A stretch of 36,199 nucleotides of DNA from Chersky-822 sp035553055 (lineage in GTDB: Bacteria; Actinomycetota; Actinomycetes; Streptosporangiales; Streptosporangiaceae), in NCBI GenBank assembly GCA_035553055.1, contig DATNEK010000061.1, forward strand, positions 1-36,199. The letters run 5' to 3'. This document shows, piece after piece, positions 7,774 to 15,260 of the stretch. How positions within the stretch are numbered: position 1 is the stretch's first letter; the number at the start of each line of letters is the position of its first letter. A program made the position numbers and the translations under genes. The notes below the pieces were generated by a model, which ran no database searches, was not told the DNA's origin, and worked only from the letters and a program-made list of their open reading frames with translations.

Positions 7774-10644
7774 TTACTCGAAGGCTTCCGGGGGCGGGCA
7801 GGCGCAGACCAGGTTTCTGTCCCCGTAGGCGGCCTCGATCCTGCGCACGGGGGGCCAGTACTTGGATCGCCGGTCACCGCTGCCGGCCGGATACGCCGCT
7901 TCCGACCTCGAGTAGCCGTGCTCCCACTCATCGGCTACCAGCATCGACGCGGTATGCGGCGCGTTCTTGAGCGGGTTGTCGGTTGGGTGATACCCCCCAG
8001 AGCCAACCTTCGCGATCTCGCCCGAGATCGCGATCATGGCGTCGCAGAACCGGTCGATCTCGGCCAGGTTCTCGCTCTCGGTCGGCTCGACCATCAGCGT
8101 CCCCGCGACGGGGAACGACATCGTCGGGGCGTGGAAGCCGTAGTCGATCAGCCGCTTGGCCACATCCTCGGCGGTGATATCGGTCTGCGCGGTGATCTGC
8201 CGCAGGTCGAGTATGCACTCGTGCGCGACCAGGCCGCCCTGGCCGGTGTAGAGCACGGGAAAGTACTTATCGAGCCGCATGGCGATGTAGTTGGCGTTCA
8301 AGATCGCCAGCTGGGTCGCGCGCTTCAGGCCGTCCGCACCCATCATGGCCAGGTACGCCCAGGAGATCGAAAGTATCCCGGCCGACCCGAACGGAGCGGC
8401 AGCGACCGGCCCGGTACGCAACTCAACGGGTACATCATCGGCGCAGGCAGGCGCCCCGACTACCGCGATACCTGGCAGCACAGGATGCCTGGGCAAGAAC
8501 GGCGCCAGATGAGCCCGCACCGCCACAGGCCCGATGCCCGGCCCGCCACCACCATGCGGTATGCAGAACGTCTTGTGCAGGTTCAGGTGCGACACATCAG
8601 CGCCGAAGTGGCCAGGCTTGGCCAGCCCGAGCAGCGCGTTGAGGTTAGCGCCGTCCACGTACACCTGGCCGCCAGCATCGTGCACAAGCTCGCACACCGT
8701 GCCGACCGTCTGCTCGAAGACGCCGTTGGTCGATGGGTAAGTCGCCATGATCGCGGCGACTGCGCCCGCGTGGCTCTCAAGCTTGGCCTTGAGGTCGCCG
8801 AGATCGATGGCGCCGTCAGAGCCGCACTTGACGACCACCACCCGCAGGCCGGCGAGCACGGCGGACGCCGCGTTGGTGCCGTGCGCCGACTCGGGGATCA
8901 GGCAGACTGTCCGGTCAGGCTCGCCTCGCGACATGTGGTACTGCCTGATCGCCAGCAACCCGGCCAACTCGCCCTGGGAGCCCGCGTTCGGCTGCAGGCA
9001 GACCGTGTCGTAGCCGGTGATCTCGGCCAGCGCGTCCTGCAGGTTCTTGATCAGCTCGTAGTAGCCCGCCGCCTGCTCGGCAGGCGCGAACGGGTGCAAT
9101 CCGGCGAACTCAGGCCAGCTAATCGGCTCCATCTCGGCGGCGGCGTTCAACTTCATCGTGCAGGAACCGAGCGGGATCATCGACCGGTCAAGCGCCACGT
9201 CGAAGTCGGACAGCTTGCGCAGGTAACGCAGCATCGCGGTCTCGCTCCGGTGCGCGGAGAACACCGGATGGGTCAGGAACGCGCTGCTCCGCCGCAACTG
9301 CGCTGGAATAGCCGGGTCGGCGCCGCGCGTCAGCTCAACTGGCCTCCCCGCGATGGCGGCCGCGACGTCGGCGATGTGCTCGTCGGTCGTGGTCTCGTCG
9401 CACGCCACCTGAACGACATCAGGCGCCGCCAGGTAAAGGTTGTAACCGGCGGCTCGCGCCCGGTCCACCGCCGCGGCCGCGTCGGGAACCTCGAAGGCGA
9501 TCGTGTCGAAGTACTCGCCAGATTTGGGAGAAAGACCCGCGCCAGCCAGTGTCGCCGCCAGGCTCGCCGCCTTGCCAGCGACTCGCCGCGCGATCTCGGA
9601 CAGCCCATCTGGGCCGTGGTAAGCCGCGTACATCGCCGCGATGACAGCGAGCAGTACCTGCGCGGTGCAGATGTTGCTCGTCGCCTTCTCCCGCCTGATG
9701 TGCTGCTCACGGGCCTGCAGCGCGAGCCGGTAGGCGGGGTGACCGTCCGCGTCGACCGAGACGCCGACCAGGCGGCCAGGTAGCTGACGCTTGAGCACAT
9801 CACGGACACAGATGTAGCCGGCCTGTGGGCCGCCGTAGCCCATCGGGACGCCGAACCGCTGCGTGCTACCCACCGCGATGTCCGCGCCAAGCTCACCTGG
9901 CGGTGTCAGCAGCGCGAGCGCGAGCGGATCGGCGGCGACGGTGACGATCGCGCCCCGAGCGTGCGCCGCCGCGACGGCTGGCCGAACGTCGCGCACCCGG
10001 CCGCTGGCACCTGGGTACTGCAGCAGCACGCCGAACAGCTCTCCATCCGGTTGTTCATTGATCAGCTCCGCGGTGACCTCGCCGGTCACCAGCCGGTAGC
10101 CGAGCGGCTTCGCCCTGGTAGCGAGAACCGCCAGGGTCTGTGGCAGGCAGTCGGCGTCCGCGAGGAAAATCGACCCGCTCTTACTTGCCCGACGCGACAA
10201 GGTCATCGCTTCGGCCGCCGCCGTCGCCTCGTCGAGCATCGAGGCGCCGGCCACAGGCAGCGCGGTCAGGTCCTCGATCATGGTCTGGAAGTTGAGCAGC
10301 GCCTCGAGCCGGCCTTGCGAGATTTCTGGCTGGTACGGCGTGTAGGCGGTGTACCAGGCCGGACTCTCCAGCACGTTCCTGCGGATCACCGGCGGGGTGA
10401 TAGTCCCGTAGTAACCAAGGCCGATCATCGAGGTCAGCACCGCGTTCTTGGCCGCCAGCCTGCGCAGTTCCGCTTGCATCTGATCCTCAGCCAGCGCGGC
10501 CGGCAGATTCAGCGGCCGGTCGCTGCCCAGGCCAGCGGGCAGGGCCGCCGTGGTCAGCTCATCCAGGCTGGCGTAGCCGATCGCGTCGAGCATCTTCTGC
10601 TGCTCTGCCTGGCTGGGACCGATGTGCCGCTGCGCGAAGTTCAC
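7774..10644 (-). CDS. gcvP: Glycine dehydrogenase (aminomethyl-transferring), P protein
   Basis: This is the PLP-dependent P protein of the glycine cleavage system. It decarboxylates glycine and passes the aminomethyl group to lipoyl-GcvH. At 956 aa it is a full-length single-chain P protein. The N-terminus RHIGPSQAEQQKMLDAIGYASLDEL is typical; the first half carries LGYYGTITPPVIRRNVLESPAWYTAYTPYQPEISQGRLEALLNFQTM. The second half has SMIPLGSCTMKLNAAAEM and the PLP-lysine block LNLHKTFCIPHGGGGPGIGP. GTG at 10642-10644 is the start, with GGAG six bases upstream. A glycine riboswitch lies in the leader. gcvT and gcvH are not in the window, so GcvH must come from elsewhere. In mycobacteria gcvB lies near garA, and the same neighbourhood is seen here. 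Confidence 0.97.
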   Translation of the reverse strand: MNFAQRHIGPSQAEQQKMLDAIGYASLDELTTAALPAGLGSDRPLNLPAALAEDQMQAELRRLAAKNAVLTSMIGLGYYGTITPPVIRRNVLESPAWYTAYTPYQPEISQGRLEALLNFQTMIEDLTALPVAGASMLDEATAAAEAMTLSRRASKSGSIFLADADCLPQTLAVLATRAKPLGYRLVTGEVTAELINEQPDGELFGVLLQYPGASGRVRDVRPAVAAAHARGAIVTVAADPLALALLTPPGELGADIAVGSTQRFGVPMGYGGPQAGYICVRDVLKRQLPGRLVGVSVDADGHPAYRLALQAREQHIRREKATSNICTAQVLLAVIAAMYAAYHGPDGLSEIARRVAGKAASLAATLAGAGLSPKSGEYFDTIAFEVPDAAAAVDRARAAGYNLYLAAPDVVQVACDETTTDEHIADVAAAIAGRPVELTRGADPAIPAQLRRSSAFLTHPVFSAHRSETAMLRYLRKLSDFDVALDRSMIPLGSCTMKLNAAAEMEPISWPEFAGLHPFAPAEQAAGYYELIKNLQDALAEITGYDTVCLQPNAGSQGELAGLLAIRQYHMSRGEPDRTVCLIPESAHGTNAASAVLAGLRVVVVKCGSDGAIDLGDLKAKLESHAGAVAAIMATYPSTNGVFEQTVGTVCELVHDAGGQVYVDGANLNALLGLAKPGHFGADVSHLNLHKTFCIPHGGGGPGIGPVAVRAHLAPFLPRHPVLPGIAVVGAPACADDVPVELRTGPVAAAPFGSAGILSISWAYLAMMGADGLKRATQLAILNANYIAMRLDKYFPVLYTGQGGLVAHECILDLRQITAQTDITAEDVAKRLIDYGFHAPTMSFPVAGTLMVEPTESENLAEIDRFCDAMIAISGEIAKVGSGGYHPTDNPLKNAPHTASMLVADEWEHGYSRSEAAYPAGSGDRRSKYWPPVRRIEAAYGDRNLVCACPPPEAFE

Positions 10645-10681
10645 AGGTAGCTCCAGGTTGGGGTCGCCGCTATGCTGCTTC

Positions 10682-10808
10682 CCCCTCTGTCGCCTGAGCG
10701 CGGCTCCAGAGCTGCCTGTCCCGTCCGGTCCTTGTTGCCTGAGAGGTTCCGGGGAGGTTGCCCCTTCGGCGCCGGGCGCTGGCTGCGCTCGAGCTCTCCC
10801 GGACGGTG
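10682..10808 (-). ncRNA. Glycine riboswitch (one full aptamer plus a ghost-aptamer-like stem)
   Basis: The leader RNA of gcvP, read on the minus strand, has the glycine aptamer hallmarks GGGAGAGC, GCCGAAGGGGCAA, ACCTCTCAGGCAA and AAGGACCGG. Its outer stem is exact: 10799-10806 gives CCGTCCGG and 10721-10728 gives CCGGACGG. Downstream there is no second full aptamer. A shorter stem, CTCTGG... closing with CAGAGG, encloses the conserved-looking CAGGCGACAG (about 10682-10711). That matches the known singlet design in which a ghost aptamer packs against the real one. It likely turns on gcvP when glycine is abundant. The end coordinates are estimates. Confidence 0.88.
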
Positions 10809-10818
10809 TCGGTGGCCG

Positions 10819-10824
10819 ATGCTA
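10819..10824 (-). promoter_or_regulatory. Putative -10 box for the gcvP riboswitch transcript
   Basis: On the minus strand TAGCAT (TANNNT form) lies about a dozen bases before the riboswitch outer stem at 10806, which is where a promoter must be. The -35 (TGATGC, 17 bp upstream) is poor. The ABC permease stop codon is only 21 bp upstream, so read-through from that operon is another possible source of transcript. Confidence 0.35.
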
Positions 10825-10844
10825 TGAGCCTACCGCGCGCCGCA

Positions 10845-11900
10845 TCACACGTCGTCCCACCGGAACACGCGGACCGCGATGAAGCTCAGCACCAACGTAA
10901 ATCCGAGCAATACCCCGATCGCCGGCAGCGCGGCCGCAGGGCCTTCGCCGCGCGCCATCACGTCCTGCATGGCATTGACCAGGTAGCTCAGCGGCATGGC
11001 GTATGAGACGTCCCTGACCCAGGCCGGGGCGAAATCCAGCGGCAGGAACGCGCCGCCGAGGAAGGCCATCGGCATGATGACCAGGTTCACGATCGAGCTT
11101 GCCGCTTGCTGAGTCTTGGCCACAGCGCCGACCAGCAGTCCGATTGACATGAAAGCCAAGATGCCGCAGACGACCAGCGGTACCGCCATGTACCAGGCGT
11201 AGGTCAGCTTAAGCCCGAAGTACGGCAGCGTCGCGATACCGAAGAACACGGCCATCTGGACCAGCCCGATCGCCACGCTGATCCCGATCCTGGCGGCCAC
11301 TATGGCGCCGGTGCCGACCGGAGCGAGCCTGAGCCGGCGAAGCAGCTTGTTCTGCCGCCAGCTCACCAAGGTGATCGCCGAGCCAAACGCGCCGCCTGAG
11401 GCCAGCGCCCAGGCAAGCAGGCCGGGGGTGAAGTACTGAATGCTCTTGAGCGTCTTGTCCTGCACTTGGCTGGCGGTGAAAGTGTAGGTCGGCCGTTGCC
11501 CGGCCTGGTTGGCGGTCTGCACGATCGAGCCGATCACCGACTGGACGATGCCCGCCTTGGTCTGGTCGGCGATCGAGTACCGCAGCACCACGGTATTGCC
11601 GTGCTGCAGCACGACGCCGTCGTCTGTGCCCTTCCGCACGGCGGCAAGCGCGGCCGGCAGCGACCTGCTCGCGGTAAGCGTCATGATCTTCCCAAGGCCG
11701 CCAGGGTCGGCTGCCCGCGCCTCGCGGATCAGGCTGACCTGGCCGACCGCGATCAGGCTGATCTTCGGCGCGTTGCCGGTCTTGTAGATCGTGCCGAAGA
11801 ACAGCAGGAACAGCACGGGCAACAGGATCGAGAAGATGACGGCGGCGCGATCCCTGACGAACCCGAGGAACATGGCCCTGGACAGGCTGGCCAGCTTCAC
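10845..11900 (-). CDS. ABC-2 type transporter permease
   Basis: Integral membrane subunit (351 aa) of an ABC-2 exporter. It has one N-terminal membrane helix (about 17-38, IFSILLPVLFLLFFG), a long extracytoplasmic loop (about 40-170) and five hydrophobic segments in the C-terminal half (for example LLAWALASGGAFGSAITLVSW, VAIGLVQMAVFFGIATL, PLVVCGILAFMSIGLLVGAV, SSIVNLVIMPMAFLGGAFLPL and the last about 325-345). This is the arrangement of drug/lipid exporters of the ABC-2 membrane family. The GTG start overlaps the ATPase stop by four bases (GTGA), so it partners that ATPase. The substrate cannot be inferred. Confidence 0.85.
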   Translation of the reverse strand: MKLASLSRAMFLGFVRDRAAVIFSILLPVLFLLFFGTIYKTGNAPKISLIAVGQVSLIREARAADPGGLGKIMTLTASRSLPAALAAVRKGTDDGVVLQHGNTVVLRYSIADQTKAGIVQSVIGSIVQTANQAGQRPTYTFTASQVQDKTLKSIQYFTPGLLAWALASGGAFGSAITLVSWRQNKLLRRLRLAPVGTGAIVAARIGISVAIGLVQMAVFFGIATLPYFGLKLTYAWYMAVPLVVCGILAFMSIGLLVGAVAKTQQAASSIVNLVIMPMAFLGGAFLPLDFAPAWVRDVSYAMPLSYLVNAMQDVMARGEGPAAALPAIGVLLGFTLVLSFIAVRVFRWDDV

Positions 11901-12796
11901 GCCCGGTACTCCCTTCCGGTGAGGCTGAGGAACACGTCCTCGAGGGTCGCGCCCTGAACGCGGAGCCCGGCCAGCGCGTCGCGATCGGCGAGCCCGGCCA
12001 GCACCCGCGCCGGCTGGGTGGTGGCGATGGTCAGCGACACTCCGTCGTCGGTGGCCTGCTCGCCGCTGAACTTGCTCGCCTGATCAGCCGGGATCAGGCC
12101 GGACTGCACACTGATACGCAACGGCTGATCGAGTTCGCGCACGAGCGCGGCCGGCGGGCCGGCCTTGAGTATCTTGCCGTGGTCCATGATCGCGACGCGG
12201 TCGCAGAGCGTCTCGGCCTCGTCCATGTGATGCGTGGTCAGCACCACGGTCCGGCCCGAGCTGGCGATCTGCGCGAGCAGATCCCACAGGTTTCGTCTGG
12301 CCTGCGGGTCGAGCGCCCCGGTCGGTTCGTCAAGGAAGAGCAGTTCGGGGTTGTGAACGAGCGCGCAGGCGATGGACAGCCGCTGCTTCTGACCGCCGGA
12401 CAGCTTCTCCGTGCGAATTCCGGCCTGCTCGGTCAGGCCGACGGTTTCGAGCATCTCGTCCGCGCGCTTAGCCGATACTTCGTACAGCGATGCGAAGGTA
12501 CGGATCTGCTCGCGTGCGGAGAGCCGCTCGAAGAACGACGACGCCTGAAGCTGGACCCCGATCCTTGGCAGCAGCTCAGGATTGCGTGGCCAGGCACGCT
12601 GGCCGAGCACGGTTACATCGCCCGAGTCTGGCTGCCGCAGCCCTTCGATGATCTCCAGCGTGGTGGTCTTACCCGCGCCGTTAGGCCCGAGTATGCCAAA
12701 GAACTCGCCTTGCTCGACCTCAAGGCTGACCCCGTCGACGGCCGCGACGTCGCCGTAACGCTTGCGCAGGTCGCGAACTGAGATGGTGACTGGCAC
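11897..12796 (-). CDS. ABC transporter ATP-binding protein (ABC-2 exporter, DrrA/CcmA-like)
   Basis: Cytoplasmic ATPase of a two-gene exporter (299 aa). It shows a full nucleotide-binding domain: A-loop region LRKRYGDVAAV, Walker A GPNGAGKTTT, Q-loop GVQLQASSF, signature LSGGQKQRL, Walker B LLFLDEPTGALD and the switch His in VVLTTHHMDEAE. A C-terminal regulatory tail of about 75 aa follows, as in daunorubicin-resistance-type ATPases. The start is GTG at 12794-12796, with no strong Shine-Dalgarno visible. Upstream lies an operator-like palindrome (12809-12826). No regulator of a recognised transporter type sits beside the pair. The operon separates gcvP from the merR/garA block. Confidence 0.9.
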   Translation of the reverse strand: MPVTISVRDLRKRYGDVAAVDGVSLEVEQGEFFGILGPNGAGKTTTLEIIEGLRQPDSGDVTVLGQRAWPRNPELLPRIGVQLQASSFFERLSAREQIRTFASLYEVSAKRADEMLETVGLTEQAGIRTEKLSGGQKQRLSIACALVHNPELLFLDEPTGALDPQARRNLWDLLAQIASSGRTVVLTTHHMDEAETLCDRVAIMDHGKILKAGPPAALVRELDQPLRISVQSGLIPADQASKFSGEQATDDGVSLTIATTQPARVLAGLADRDALAGLRVQGATLEDVFLSLTGREYRA

Positions 12797-12808
12797 ACGC
12801 CGGACTTT

Positions 12809-12826
12809 AACACGATATGACGTGTT
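12809..12826. promoter_or_regulatory. Operator-like palindrome AACACG-N6-CGTGTT
   Basis: Two exact 6-bp arms, AACACG (12809-12814) and CGTGTT (12821-12826), flank ATATGA. The site is 12 bp upstream of the ABC ATPase start codon on the minus strand, a position where a bound repressor would block transcription or a short leader. The shape suits a TetR-type dimer, but no such gene is in the window. Confidence 0.5.
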
Positions 12827-12942
12827 CAGGTGCTCAGATTATTAGCGCGGTGATAACGGGGCACTGGTGGTTGTGCCTGGGCGCGCAGCAGTGCCGGGCC
12901 GCCGCTGCCTGCCTCGGGCATTTCGGGCAATTATTCCGATAC

Positions 12943-13025
12943 CGGGTTCATGATCTGGGAGGCTTTTCGTGTCTGGGAGAGTCTTCCGCGCATAGCGTGG
13001 GAGATTCTCCGGGATCATGAAACTC
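12943..13025. repeat. Inverted-repeat element with TTCATGATC / GATCATGAA ends
   Basis: TTCATGATC at 12947-12955 is matched exactly in inverse orientation by GATCATGAA at 13013-13021; similarity extends a few bases each side. Between the arms, GGAGATTCTCC (about 13000-13010) is itself a perfect small palindrome with a related near-palindrome GGAGAGTCTTCC upstream of it. Nested inverted repeats of this size recall a MITE-like remnant or an RNA processing or termination structure. Confidence 0.6.
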
Positions 13026-13095
13026 CGCGCTCTGGATGCGGCTGACCGCGCAGCTTTGAAAGATCAACGTTGGCTAAACGGCGCTGCGTCCTGGC

Positions 13096-13180
13096 GACAG
13101 CGCGGGATGCCTGCTGTTGCCCTGCGTACCGGGCGGAAAAGCAGCGCGGGAGCTTGGCTGCTGTTGGCGGTGGAGATCAG
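13096..13180 (-). repeat. Two copies of the dispersed CAGCGCGGGA...GCTGCTG repeat downstream of merR
   Basis: Copy A begins at 13098 (CAGCGCGGGATGCCTGCTG) and copy B at 13142 (CAGCGCGGGAGCTTGGCTGC). Copy B and the GGAGATCAGC after it match the element behind gcvP at 7716-7765. Both loci follow a minus-strand stop codon. Confidence 0.6.
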
Positions 13181-13200
13181 CCCAGGCGGGGGCTCTTTGG

Positions 13201-13800
13201 TCAGCTGATCTTGCGGGCTCGGCGGCTGGCCAGTTCGTCGGTGGCCGGCTGATCGGGCTGGCTGGCGACGTCGCCGACGGCGTCGTCGGTCGGGAACTCG
13301 GCCAGCGTGCCTTCGACTTCCTGCCAGATCCGGCCGAGCGCGATGCCGAAGACTCCTTGGCCGCCCTGCAGCAGGTCGACCACCTCATCGCGCGATGTGC
13401 ACGCGTAAACACTGGCGCCATCGCTCATCAACGTGATCCTGGCCAGGTCGGTCGCTCCGTGCTCGCGGAGGAATGTCACGGCCGAGCGGATCTGCTGCAG
13501 CGAGATGCCCGTGTCGAGCAGCGATTTGACCACGCGGAGCACCAGTATGTCGCGGAATCCGTAGAGCCGTTGCGACCCAGAACCCCTAGCTGGCCTGATG
13601 CTCGGCTCCACCAGGCCGGTCCTAGCCCAGTAGTCAAGCTGACGGTAGGTGATGCCAGCCGCCTTGCATGCGGTCGGGCCTCGGTAGCCCACATCCTCCG
13701 CGAGGGGCGCGACGTCGTCTTCGAACAGCAAGCCCTGCTCGCCAGCCTTCAGCTCGGCGGCACGTCGTGCGCGCTCGTCATGTTCATCAGTTACCGCCAC
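13201..13800 (-). CDS. MerR family transcriptional regulator (Rv1830-like)
   Basis: This is a winged-helix regulator of about 199 aa. The MerR DNA-binding domain is visible as GYRGPTACKAAGITYRQLDYWARTGLVEPSIRPARGSGSQRLYGFRDILVLRVVKSLLDTGISLQQIRSAV. A C-terminal region follows with no metal-binding Cys set, ending in a Lys/Arg-rich tail. I chose GTG at 13798-13800 because GGAGG lies five bases upstream; a longer frame starts at 13818 without that support. In mycobacteria the same four-gene order (garA, Rv1828, Rv1829, Rv1830) is present, and this gene takes the Rv1830 place. Its targets cannot be read from the sequence. Confidence 0.88.
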   Translation of the reverse strand: MAVTDEHDERARRAAELKAGEQGLLFEDDVAPLAEDVGYRGPTACKAAGITYRQLDYWARTGLVEPSIRPARGSGSQRLYGFRDILVLRVVKSLLDTGISLQQIRSAVTFLREHGATDLARITLMSDGASVYACTSRDEVVDLLQGGQGVFGIALGRIWQEVEGTLAEFPTDDAVGDVASQPDQPATDELASRRARKIS

Positions 13801-13901
13801 GCCAACCTCCGGCCACACTCCCGCACGATTCGCACGCTAGGCCCGTCACGTACCGTCGTCAACGACCTACCCCGGCGCGTCGCAAGTCCGCTTGAGTGAT
13901 G

Positions 13902-14372
13902 TTAGGTAGCCGACCCGAAGTCTTCTGGCGTGATGTTGTCGAGGAATTCGCGGAACTTCTCGACCTCGTCCTCCTGCTCGTCGGGGATCGAGACGCCGGC
14001 CTCGTCGAGTATGTCGTCGTGGGCGAAGATGGTCGTTCCGGTGCGCAGCGCGAGCGCGATGGAGTCCGACGGCCTGGCGCTGACCGTGGTGCCGTTCGAG
14101 AAGACCAGGTCGGCGAAGAAGATGCCGTCACGCAGCGCGGTGATGTTGACCTGGCGAAGCTCGACCTTCAGCGCGGTCAGGATGTCGCGCATCAGGTCGT
14201 GGGTCAGCGGGCGGGCCGGAACCATGCCCTGCTGGGCAAAGGCGATGGCCGTCGCCTCCATCGGTCCGATCCAGATCGGCAGGTAGCGTTCACCACCGGT
14301 CTCTTTCAGCAACACGATGGGCTGGTTCGTTGGCATCTCGACGCGGACGCCGACGACCTCCATCTCCTTCAC
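13902..14372 (-). CDS. Bifunctional nuclease family protein (DUF151)
   Basis: DUF151 protein of about 156 aa, a small cytoplasmic family named after plant enzymes with DNase and RNase activity; the bacterial role is little known. The core is EVVGVRVEMPTNQPIVLLKETGGERYLPIWIGPMEATAIAFAQQGMVPARPLTHDLMRDIL, then FFADLVFSNGTTVSARPSDSIALALRTGT and the C-terminal PDEQEDEVEKFREFLDNITPEDFG. The start GTG at 14370-14372 matches where related proteins begin and has GGAG about five bases upstream. A 31-residue extension to 14465 is in frame but looks non-coding. It lies between the MerR gene and ftsR and is probably co-transcribed with them, as in other actinobacteria. Confidence 0.92.
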   Translation of the reverse strand: MKEMEVVGVRVEMPTNQPIVLLKETGGERYLPIWIGPMEATAIAFAQQGMVPARPLTHDLMRDILTALKVELRQVNITALRDGIFFADLVFSNGTTVSARPSDSIALALRTGTTIFAHDDILDEAGVSIPDEQEDEVEKFREFLDNITPEDFGSAT

Positions 14373-14528
14373 AGCGACTCCGTCCTCACCCTGCGCCTGC
14401 GGTCTCCGACTGCGGTCTCCGACTGCATGCTCCCGCATGAGCACTATTCTTCCCTGCCGTGCCACTCCCTAGCCAACGTACACCCCTGGCCCTAGTGAGC
14501 CTGCCCCTGCGGGCGCTCGTCCTCGCTC

Positions 14529-15260
14529 CTACCTGACCTGACGTCCTTCATGCGCTGGGGCCTTGACCGCTTCGCTTGACCGGACTGGCTGATCACCGCC
14601 GACCGCCAGGCCGGCTTCGGCGAGCCCAGCCTCGAGCAGGCTACGGTGCAGCCTGAGCAGCAGCACGGCGATCTCACTCGCGCTCCTGTCGGCCATCTGC
14701 CTCGCCTGCTGTCCGCGCTGTCGCAGCACCGGGCCGACGAGTTGCTCGATCAGCGACACGTCCCGGCCCGCTGACGTGGCGACGGTGCGCAGGTGCCTTG
14801 CCTGAACGCCGTACTTGGCGAGAGCGGTCACCGCTGCGACGACGTCGAGCGCCTCCTGCCCGTAGAGTCGACCGACGCGCTTGATCAGGCCGTGCGTCTC
14901 AAGCTCGGCTAGCTGCTGCTCGTCGATGCCGGCGTCGAGCAGTTCGCGCCTGCCAACCATCTCCGTGCGGCTCGTTCGGCTTGAATTCGTCGCCGTGTCG
15001 TCGGCATCGCGCTTGGCGAGCCGCTCCTTGATGACGCGCAGCGGCAGGTACTCATCGCGCTGCGCGGTGAGTATGTACCGAAGCTGTTCGACGTCGGCGG
15101 GGCTGAATCGCCGGTAACCGGACGGAGAACGCGCTGGGCAGAGCAATCCCTCGGACTCGAGGAAACGGATCTTGGAGACGCTGATGTCAGGAAATTCCGC
15201 CCGGAGCTCGACGAGAACCTCACCTATGCCGAGGTAAGCGCGCGCGAACGAAGCGTTCAT
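14529..15260 (-). CDS. ftsR: MerR-type cell-division regulator FtsR (Rv1828-like)
   Basis: FtsR is a MerR-family regulator that in Corynebacterium controls ftsZ expression; the mycobacterial homologue is Rv1828. The N-terminus has the family helix-turn-helix IGEVLVELRAEFPDISVSKIRFLESEGLLCPARSPSGYRRFSPADVEQLRYILTAQRDEYLPLRVIKERL. The second half (about 100-210) is helical and dimerisation-like (GRRELLDAGIDEQQLAELETHGLI, then QARHLRTVATSAGRDVSLIEQLVGPVLRQRG). The ATG start overlaps the stop of the upstream FHA gene by four bases, so expression is coupled to that GarA-like protein. The length of 243 aa is normal. The symbol is by homology and position. Confidence 0.9.
   Translation of the reverse strand: MNASFARAYLGIGEVLVELRAEFPDISVSKIRFLESEGLLCPARSPSGYRRFSPADVEQLRYILTAQRDEYLPLRVIKERLAKRDADDTATNSSRTSRTEMVGRRELLDAGIDEQQLAELETHGLIKRVGRLYGQEALDVVAAVTALAKYGVQARHLRTVATSAGRDVSLIEQLVGPVLRQRGQQARQMADRSASEIAVLLLRLHRSLLEAGLAEAGLAVGGDQPVRSSEAVKAPAHEGRQVR

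Larger units (their letters stand above)
12827..13200. other. 374-bp spacer between merR and the ABC operon
   Basis: There is no supported gene. It contains an inverted-repeat structure (12943-13025) and two copies of a dispersed repeat (13096-13166). The first part (12830-12940) shows nothing I can name, though the promoter of the ABC operon should lie near 12830-12860. Confidence 0.6.

Noticed and set aside
7771..9783. 670-aa plus-strand frame
   Set aside because: Antisense shadow of gcvP; no recognisable domains, mostly Arg/Gly/Val.
10682..10718. A full second glycine aptamer
   Set aside because: Too short and lacking the GCCGAAGGGGCAA-type element; a ghost-aptamer stem fits better.
13017..13208. 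63-aa plus-strand frame in the merR/ABC spacer
   Set aside because: It runs through the dispersed repeat and inverted-repeat arm, with no ribosome site or similarity to a known small protein.
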